In this document: piece after piece, positions 56,486 to 64,000 of the stretch
How the letters are laid out: each line of letters opens with the position of its first letter
Position numbering within the stretch: the first letter of the stretch is position 1
Source: Strigops habroptila
Taxonomy: Eukaryota > Chordata > Aves > Psittaciformes > Psittacidae
DNA: 64,000 bases
Assembly: GCF_004027225.2 (NCBI RefSeq)
Contig: NC_044301.2
Span: forward strand, 26,682,629-26,746,628
Reading direction: 5' to 3'
Notes under the pieces: model-generated
What the model saw: only the letters and a program-made list of their open reading frames with translations
Databases searched by the model: none
Told to the model about the DNA's origin: nothing
Position numbers and translations under genes: made by a program

Positions 56486-57367
56486 AACACTTTGAACCCC
56501 AGCAAACTGTCAAGTCATTGGTACCTTCATGGAACACGCTGGTTTTCTTTCAAGTGTCTCCAGTCTCCTTCCACCAGGCAAGGAGATGTCTCTTGTTCAT
56601 TTTCTGATTCTCATTGTTGTGGTTATAAACTGTTTGTTATGACAATCCTGATGGGGAGGGAGAAGGGAAAGGGAGAAGTGTGGGTAGAGCAGATAGTCAT
56701 GGAAAGTACTTTGTGTTAAAGGCAGGGCTTCTTAAGAGGAACTGTAAGGAGGACAAGAGAACCACGCAGCTGCTCGCTCACTCCCCCCTTTTTTCCTCCC
56801 CCCGCTCATGGAGGGATGGGGAGGAGAATAAAAAGAATGTAAATGCCATGGGTTGAGATAAGAGCAGTCCAGTAACTAAGGTATAATACAAAACCACTAC
56901 TGCTACCACCAATGATAATAATGATAAGGGAAATAACAAGGGGAGAGGATACAATTGCTCACCACCAGCTGACCGATACCCAGCCCGCTGCGAGCAGCCA
57001 TCTGGGCCTTCTAAGTAATTCCCCCAGTTTATATACTGGAAATGACATGCTGTGGTATGGAATACCCCTTTGGCCAGTTTGGGTCAGGTGTCCTGTCTCT
57101 GCTTCCTCCCGGCTTCCCCTCCTCCCTGGCAAAGCATGAGACTGAGAAAGTCCTTGATTGGAATAAACATTACTTAGAAGGAAGTAAAACCATCGGTGTG
57201 TCATGAGCGTTGTTCCCAGACTAAAATCAAAAACACAGCACTGTGCCATCTACTAAGAAGGAGAAAAAAGACTGCTACAGCTGAACCCAGGACAGTATCC
57301 ACCCCTTATTCCATACCATTCACGTCAGGCTCAGATCCCACATTTTTCAATATACCATCGCTTTTGT

Positions 57368-57425
57368 CTCATATATATACAGACACATATATATATATAC
57401 ACACTCACGCACACACACACACAGA
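57368..57425. repeat. TA/CA microsatellite in ERV E
   Basis: ATATATAT followed by ACACACAC tracts at the same viral position as in A and C. Confidence 0.8.
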
Positions 57426-57869
57426 GAGAGATGTCATTCCTTAGCCCATGGACCAATCCCTATAAAGTTGCTGAATTCATCCAGTCCATGATATCAGGCT
57501 CCATCTCCTGAAACAGTCTTGGAGGGCAGGAGAGACAGGGTGTAGTGTTGGATCATTGTCTGCTGATGAGACCACCAAACTCATCTGGTCACTGCTGAGC
57601 TTGTCTGGTTTCATCAAAGTTCATTCTTTGATGGGGTAATGATCAGAGGGAAGTCAGGGTCAGCTGGTGGTGTCCTGAGGACAGTTCTGCTGCTGCTGGC
57701 TTCTCTCATGATTTTATTTTCTGCTGATGATCATGATAGCACATATCTTCTCTTCAAAGCCCAGACTGGTGGAGAGGGGCATCTAGCTAGTGGGCTATAA
57801 AAGTGTTATATAGCACGCAACAGCATATAATTGAGCTCATTGGCTGTTTTCCCCCCAAAATTAAATCCC

Positions 57870-60800
57870 CTTGAGGTACACATCAGACTTCCCCATCTTC
57901 CCACATTACCCACCAAGTATATCCGGGTCCTTGAGCAAAAGCAATCCCACAACTGGGTTTGCCTTTACCTGAAGCAGGAATAACCCAGACTGCCTTCCCC
58001 TGCAAATTCTTTATGTGCACCACAGGAACTTTATCCCCCTCTACAGGACGTAAAAGTTCTGATTGGGCTGGGCCAGCCCTGTTGGCAGATCCCCTAGTGT
58101 TGACCAACCAGGTGGCTTTTGGTAAATGTGTATCCCAGTGTTTGAAAGTCCCACCACCCATTGCTCTCAGTGTACTTTTTAACAGCCCATTGTACTGTTC
58201 AATTTTCCCAGAGGCTGGTGCATGGTAGGGGATGTGATATACCCACTCAATGCCATGCTCTTTGGACCAAGTGTCTATGAGGTTGTTCCGGAAATGAGTC
58301 CCATTGTCTGACTCAATTCTCTCTGGGGTGCCGTGTCGCCACAGGACTTGTTTCTCAAGGCCCAGGATAGTGTTCCAGGCAGGGGCGTGGGGCATAGCGT
58401 ATGTTTCCAGCCATCCGGTGGCTTCTTCTACGATGGTAAGCACATGGCGCTTGCCTTGGCGGGTCGGTGGGAGTGTGATAGAGTCAATCTGCCAGGCCTC
58501 CCCATACATGTACTTCAGCCATGGTCCTCCATACCAGAGAGGCTTTAACTGTTTGGCTTGCTTAATTGCAGCACGTTTCACGTTCATGAATAACCTGGGC
58601 AATAGCGTCCATCGTTAAGTCCACCCCTCTATCACAAGCCCATCTATATGTTGCATCTCTGCCTTGATGGCCTGAGGTGTCATGGGCCCACAGGACTAAA
58701 AATAATTCACTCTTATGTTGCCAATCTAAGTCCATCTGAGCCACTTCAATCTTAGCAGCTTTATCCACCTGTTGGTTGTTCTGGTGTTCCTCAGTGGCCC
58801 GACTCTTGGGTACATGAGCATCTACGTGGCATACCTTCACCACCAGGTTCTGCACCTGGGTAGCAATATCTTGCCACAATGCAGCAGCCCAGATGGGTTT
58901 ACTTCTGTGTTGCCAGTTGCTCTGCTTCCATTGCTGCAACCACCCCCACAGGGCATTTGCCACCATCCATGAGTCAGTATAGAGATCAAGTACTGGCCAT
59001 TTTTCTCCTTCAGCAATGTCCAAGGCCAGCTGGATGGCTTTCACCTCTGCAAACTGACTCTATTCACCCTCTCCTTCAGCAATTTCTGCAACTTGTCCTA
59101 GGGGACTCCACACAGCTGCCTTCCATCTCCAATGCTTTCCCACAGTACAGCAGGACCCATCAGTAAACAAGGCATATTGCTTTTCACTCTCTGACAGTTC
59201 ATTATATGGTGGGGGCTCTTCATCATGCATCACCTCCTCTTCTGGTGACATCCCAAAATCTTTGCCCTCTGGCCAGTCCATGATGACTTCTAGAATTCCT
59301 GGACGACTGGGATTTCCTATTCGAGCTCATTGTGTAATTAGTGTGGCCCACTTACTCCATGTAGCATCAGTTGCATGATGTGTAGAGGAGACCCTGCCTT
59401 TGAACATCCAGCCCAGCACAGGCAACCGGGGTGCCAGGAGGAGCTGTGCTTCAGTTCCAATCACTTCTGAGGCAGCTCAAACCCCTTCATAGGCTGCCAG
59501 TATCTCTTTTTCAGTGGGAGTATAGCTGGCCTCGGATCCTCTGTATCCCAAACTCTAAAAGCCCAGGGGTCAACCTTGACTCTCCCCTGGAGCTTTCTGC
59601 CAGAGGCTCCAGGTAGGACCATTCTCCCTGGCTGTGATGTAAAGCACATTTTTGACATCTGGCCCGGCCCAGACTGGTCCAAGGGCTACTGCATGAACTA
59701 TTTCTCATTTAATTTGTTCAAAGGTTTGTTGTTTTTGTTAAACCGGTCTAACACTGTGGAATTGGTCCGTGGTGGACCACCCCGATCATCTAGAATGAGT
59801 GTGTATGGCACAGGGCCGGCAAGGCCACTCCTCCTGGCGCAGACTGCCCCCCTGCATCAGGATGAGTCTGCACTTTCGACATATAAAAAGCCCGGGGTTC
59901 GAGAGAGATTGAGAAGGAGGCAGATCCAACTACCTTTTATGGTTCACTTTATCTCCGTGGGGACGCCTGCTAAAGTAGTGCCTGCCACCCCATCTCTTCA
60001 CGATGCACCTCGGAGTTGGCCTCTTGGTCATTTTATAAGTGTGTGGGTCGGTAAGAATCTGTGCCTAACCTAGTTTGTGGTAGCCTTTACTTATCTCTCT
60101 TTCTAGCTGGTTATATTTCTGGTTTTTATATCTATTCTGGATCTTGTAATAAACTTTCTAGCAGTTTGGTGTGTGTGTGTGCGTGGCTTACACCCTTCTC
60201 CACCCAGAATCCTTCAATCCCTGGAACATTGTTGCTCACGGCCCCATTTGAAATCATTCTTCTTCTGGGTCACGTGGTAGAGAGGGCTTAAAATCAGACT
60301 GTAATTTGGGATGTGCATTCTCCAGAACCCCACAACACCTAAGAAAGCTTGTGTTTTTTTCTTATTAGTTGGTGGAGACATTGCTGTTATCTTGTTGATC
60401 ACGTCTGTGGGGATCTGGCGACATCCGTCTTGCCATTTTATTCCCCAAAATTGAATCTCCTGTGCAGGTCTCTTGACCTTGCTCCATTTTATGGCAAAAC
60501 CGGCCTTCAGAAGGATTCGGATTATTTTCCTCCCTTTCTCAAAAACAGCTTCTGCTGTATCACCCCACACGATGATGTCATCAATGTATTGCAGGTGTTC
60601 TGGAGCTTGCCCCTGTTCCAGTGCAGTCTGGATCAATCCATGGCAGATGGTAGGGCTGTGTTTCCACCCCTGGGGCAGTCGGTTCCAAGTGTACTGGATG
60701 CCCCTCCAAGTAAAAGCAAACTGTGGCCTGCATTCTGCTGCCAAAGGGCTTGAGAAAAATGCATTGGCACTGTCAATTGTGGCATCCCACTTGGCTGCCT

Positions 60801-61514
60801 TTGGCTCCAGTTCATAGTGAAGTTCTAGCATGTCCGGTACAGCAGCACTCAATGGTGGTGTGACTTCATTCAGGCCATGATACTCTATTCTTAGTGTCCC
60901 CTCTCCATTAGACTTTCGCACTGGCCATATGGGGTTATTAAAGGGTGAGTGGGTCCTGCTGATCACTCCTTGGCTTTCCCGTCTATGGATCAGTTATGGA
61001 TGGGAATCAGGGAGTCTCGATTAGTGCGATATTGCCGCCGGTGCACTGTTATGGTCACGATTGGCACTTGTTGTTCTTTGACCTTCAGCAACCCCACAAC
61101 AGAAGGATCCTGTGAGAGACCAGGCAGGGTGGACAGCTGCTTCATTTCCTCCAAGGCAGCTGTACCAAAAGCCCATTGGTACCCTTTTGGGTCTTTGAAG
61201 TGCCTTCTCCTGAGAGAGTCTATGCCAAAGACACATGGAGCCTCTGGACCAGTCACAATAGGGTGCTTTTGCCTCTCCTTCCCAGTTAGGCTGATTTCAG
61301 CCTCCAGTACAGTCAACTCTTGGGATCCTCCTGTCACTCCAGAAATACAAATGGGTTCTACCCCTTGATAGTTTGGTGGCATCAGGGTACACTGTGCACC
61401 GGTATCTGCTAGAGCCTCATACTCCTGTGGGACTGACATGCCAGGCCATCTGATCCACACAGTCCAGTAAACCCGATTGTCCCTCTCCTCCACTTGGCTG
61501 GAGGCAGGGCCCCT
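57870..61514 (-). pseudogene. ERV E pol, broken and split
   Basis: In sense order: protease (ADTGAQC near 61405), reverse transcriptase ([11 protein letters not shown] near 60580), RNase H (LFTDGSC near 59160), TAG at 59060-59062, RNase H C-terminus, and integrase (SDNGTHF near 58310, GKIEQYNG near 58200). A foreign LTR interrupts the end of reverse transcriptase. A stop appears near the integrase C-terminus. Confidence 0.87.
59736..60228 (+). mobile_element. Solo LTR of a third ERV family inside ERV E pol
   Basis: About 493 bp, from TGTTAAACCGG to ...CCCTGGAACA, on the plus strand. It contains a TATA-type CATATAAAAAGCC near 59880 and a poly(A) signal TGTAATAAACTTTC near 60147, followed by a GT run, as expected for U3-R-U5. 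It interrupts ERV E where other copies read on without a gap (TTGTTG at both edges). The exact duplication is unclear because the target is T/G-rich. Confidence 0.78.
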
Positions 61515-61914
61515 CTAATGGTAACCATAAGATTCTCCACTTATGTCTTGTAGAAAAGGATTAGTATTCCTTATCTCAAGAGTTTGAGTAAAATCAGCTC
61601 TTCCACTCCATCTGGGAAACTGCTCACCAGAGACTGGAGCAGCACCTTTCTTGGGAGGATCATCCATGATGACTTCTAGAATTCCTGGATGACTGAGATT
61701 TCCTATTCCAAGTCGCTGTGTAATTAGTGCGGCCCACTTACTCCATGTAGCATCAGTTGCATGATGTGTAGAGGAGACCCTGCCTTTGAACATCCAGCCC
61801 AGTACGGGCAACCAGGGTGCCAGGAGGAGCTGTGCTTCAGTGCCAATCACTTCCAAAGCAGCTCAAAGCCCTTCTAAGGAGGAGAAAAATTACTGCTACA
61901 GCTGAACCCAGGAC
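61515..61914 (-). repeat. ERV E junction block: gag end, RNase H-adjacent piece, U3 start
   Basis: Gag C-terminus ([13 protein letters not shown]) with TAG at 61515-61517 is joined at about 61664 to a piece normally 3 kb away in pol, at shared bases TCCATGATGAC. That piece ends CTTCCAAAGCAGCTCAA as in ERV D (17755) and is followed by the first bases of an LTR (CAGCTGAACCCAGGACA on plus). Confidence 0.8.
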
Positions 61915-63171
61915 ATGTGTTTATATGCATTGTGGCAAATCTACTACCGGAATCAGGAACATACCCGAGGTAAAAATAAGCGAACTTTGTGAACTCAAGC
62001 CACTTATGGTTTGGAGGACAACTTAGTCCTAACCTTGATGAAGGGGTTTGCAACCACCCTCAATGAATCTAGTATTACTGCTTGCTTGCCTCTGCCTAAA
62101 TCTGTAGCAGACCCCCTTCCCATGGGTATTCTTCCCATGGACATAGCAGGAAGTTTGCTATGACTGTGGAATACCCAGGGTATCCTTGAAATAGTGAATC
62201 CTTTTTCCTCGGATGGAAGGCAAGTTTCTGTACAAATTAATCAGCCATTCAATTTTTCCACCATCAATAGCACAACCTGCATGTGTTATGAAGAAGGCTT
62301 AAACGTAACTTTTACCTGTGATCAGATTTTATGGGGAACAACAGATTTATAACTGGGGATATGACACTAACATCCTACTGTATAGTCAACCCATAAATAC
62401 AACCTGGTGCATACAATGGAACAGAGGACAATATTGCCCCAAAAGAAAAGGAAAAAAAACCCCAACAATAATAATTGTACCTGGTTTGGGTTAGATGGTC
62501 AGGGTTTCACACCATTTGATCCAGGATTCTCTTTTGCCTCAGTATCAAAAAAGTGAGCATTGTGGTCTTGATAAAATGTAATAAATTGCTCTAACTGGAA
62601 ACAATACAATTGGGTAAAATACTATTGGTCAGTTTACATCACCTTAAAAATGGCCTGTTTGTGCTGAAATCACAGCATGCTAGTCAGTGAGTGCAAATTT
62701 TGCATGTCGTAATGACTGTTGTGTTGCCTCTAATGATGCTCCAGCTGGTTTGATCTGGGCCTGTAATGATGGTAATATGTGTACATCTTTATGGGCTGGG
62801 TGTGTGGAAATCTGTTTTCTTGCTGCCTATGCGAATCCCAACCCCAGCAGACCAGGGAAGTGTGGCCATCAGCCTCTGCATTGACCACAAGGGCCACAGT
62901 CAACAACCATGACCATCTTTGCATCACTGGAGACCCAGGAATAACACAAAAAGGTACTCCCCTGTCATGATATAGACAACAAATCAATCGGTGAATTATA
63001 CTGCCAGAAGAGTCACAAGAAGAAAGGAAAAAATGTTGTACACAGCCATGTTAGTTTATACTGGATCAATTATTCTTTTAGGTATTGCTGTAATTATTAT
63101 TTTAATATGTGTGTGTTTGCTTTGTGATTGCCATTGTGGACAGTCATCTTCCTCCACTTGCCCCCTTCTTT
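61915..63171 (+). pseudogene. Env-like retroviral remnant
   Basis: Broken plus-strand peptides of retroviral envelope character: TFTCDQILWG and NTTWCIQWNRGQYCPKRKG (about 62310-62460), a Cys-rich stretch [20 protein letters not shown] with ICFLAAY (62750-62835) like the C-terminal surface subunit, and a hydrophobic anchor SIILLGIAVIIILICVCLLC (about 63070-63130). Stops and frame changes abound. Family not identified. It runs straight into a partial LTR of the ERV-L-like family. Alternative: an unrelated ERV fragment placed there by rearrangement. Confidence 0.6.
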
Positions 63172-63488
63172 CGCTGCCTGGGTCAGGCTGGGTATCAGTC
63201 AGCAGGTGGTGAGCAATTGTATTGTGTATCACTTGTGTTTATTGTTTATTTTTCCCTTCCCTTTTTAGTTTTACATTCTCTCCCCTTGTTATTTCCCTTA
63301 TTATTATTAGTGGTGGTGGTAGTAGTTTTGTATTATACTTTAATTATTGGACTGTTCTTGTCTCAACCTGTGGGAGTTACATTCTTTCGATTCTCTTCCC
63401 CACCCCGCCTGGAGCAGGGGGGGAAGAAGGGGGCAAGTGAGTGAGCGGCTGCGTGGTTCTGAGTTAGTGGCTAGGCTTAAACCACAAC
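63172..63488 (+). repeat. Partial LTR, insert-bearing subfamily, plus strand
   Basis: Begins at GGGTCAGGCTGGGTATCAGT, i.e. after the TATA region, and ends ...TTAAACCACAACA. It includes the about 55-bp insert (TTTATTGTTTATTTTTCCC). The U3 part is absent. Confidence 0.85.
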
Positions 63489-64000
63489 AATATGTTACTG
63501 TTTAAAGAAGATATTGTTAATGATTTGCATAGCTACTATGTGATGTATGATTACGTGTGTTGTTACTTCTTCTTCTTCTATACTTCCTTCTGATCTTATG
63601 TGCCTATAACCTCCGTGGATGAAGACACCCAACACTGAGCCCAGCAGTGTTTGAGCCCCACTGGGTGGTGTGAGAGCCTAGACACTGAGCTTGTCTGAAA
63701 CACCGGTTACATTTCATAGCGTGAGAGTCAGAGACAGGAAAATGAGCTTGTCTCAGGCACCATTTGCATTTGACCATAGGAGGCCTTGAGCTTAAAGGAA
63801 GCAAACGACAAGGATGTTAGCTCTCTATACTGTGTAGATAGGATTGTTCTGACCCCTTTGTTTGAATCTGATATGCCTCCACAGGACTGTGAAAGATGCT
63901 TAACTCAAAGGATGACTCAAGGATGAGCTGACTCAGAGGATGGAGTCCGGTAGCGGACACCACAATATGAGGGACAAGGACCACCCAGAGGACCACCCAG
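63489..64000. other. Unassigned right-edge sequence with internal repeats
   Basis: No gene seen. Two copies of a motif (TGAGCTTGTCTGAAACACC at about 63690 and TGAGCTTGTCTCAGGCACC at about 63744), a CTTCTTCTTCTT run near 63570, and GGACCACCCAG twice at the end. The remaining OGFOD1 exons were not found here. It may be retroviral non-coding sequence, but no family was recognised. Confidence 0.4.

Larger units (their letters stand above)
55001..56577 (+). pseudogene. OGFOD1: OGFOD1 5' exons (prolyl hydroxylase of RPS23), apparently frame-broken; 3' part not in window
   Basis: OGFOD1 is a 2-oxoglutarate/Fe(II) dioxygenase that hydroxylates a proline of ribosomal protein RPS23. Visible pieces: exon 1 to 55125 (KRE MCAELSDV..EAWAREEPLR), exon 2 55200-55345 (ending RRNELLLLWQ), exon 3 about 55411-55467 (EELGEGRSRNVAALR), a piece at 55882-56014 with the iron-binding HxD in LLCHDDELEGRR, and 56486-56577 ([18 protein letters not shown], the second iron-binding His). 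Problems: the ATG at 55001 is out of frame with the conserved peptide, although an in-frame ATG lies at 55047; exon 3 is one base off from the obvious acceptor; the exon coding the FEDFRSWL-type segment was not found; 55882-56014 changes frame between RIAFILY and DGGTLDLYSTD; the last donor is GC (GCAAGG). Either a decaying gene or a set of assembly errors. Confidence 0.75.
56759..61914 (-). mobile_element. ERV E: rearranged ERV-L-like provirus
   Basis: Minus strand, downstream of the last visible OGFOD1 exon. Left to right: 3' LTR lacking its outer about 35 bp (56759-57294), a unique insert of about 100 bp (57660-57780), pol (about 57870-61514) split by a foreign solo LTR (59736-60228), the last 50 codons of gag (61515-61665), a second copy of an RNase H-adjacent piece (61665-61870), and the first about 42 bp of an LTR (61873-61914). 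Most of gag, the leader, primer-binding site and 5' LTR are missing. No target duplication found. Confidence 0.87.

Overview
The window looks like bird nuclear DNA. It has intron-rich vertebrate genes, several CR1 LINE 3' ends (the typical avian repeat), and many copies of one class III (ERV-L-like) endogenous retrovirus. Three host genes are recognisable, in the order AMFR, NUDT21, OGFOD1, which are also neighbours on human chromosome 16. AMFR (minus strand) runs from its start codon at 45149 past the left edge; nine coding exons (about the first 414 residues: membrane domain and RING finger) are present, and the C-terminal exons lie outside. NUDT21 (minus, 47592-54804) is complete: seven coding exons, 227 codons plus stop, all splice phases consistent. 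OGFOD1 (plus) starts about 200 bp from NUDT21 in a shared CpG-rich promoter. Only its 5' exons are visible, and they carry several apparent frame breaks.

Most of the remaining sequence is retroviral. Five proviral bodies of the same family are present: A (6494-13719, minus), D (16991-21047, minus), B (24197-31366, plus), C (35525-42747, minus) and E (about 56759-61914, minus, rearranged). There are also solo LTRs at 4782-5357 and 45541-46105, an older LTR (35357-35524 plus 42748-43208) into which C inserted, and an env-like fragment followed by a partial LTR at 61915-63488. Clean 5-bp target-site duplications were read for the 4782 LTR (CATGC), A (ATTAT), D (AAAGC), C (TACTA) and the older LTR around C (AGAAA). 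Solo LTRs of two other families sit inside D (19554-20112) and E (59736-60228).

The viral layout is LTR, 8-nt spacer, tRNA-Lys1,2-type primer-binding site, a gag frame of about 770-795 codons that begins with a multi-pass hydrophobic segment, an in-frame UAG followed by a hairpin, then protease, reverse transcriptase, RNase H and integrase, then LTR. A, B, C and D show no env. All copies are broken.

The most unusual points are the membrane-spanning N-terminus on Gag, the amber codon plus hairpin conserved at the gag/pol junction of all five copies, a second amber shared by four copies within RNase H, a Thr/Ala/Pro tandem repeat in Gag whose length differs by copy, the crowding of same-orientation proviruses into AMFR introns (one LTR 61 bp and another 96 bp from a splice donor), and signs that the OGFOD1 5' exons are decaying. 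All assignments come from reading the sequence and from family knowledge; no database search was run.
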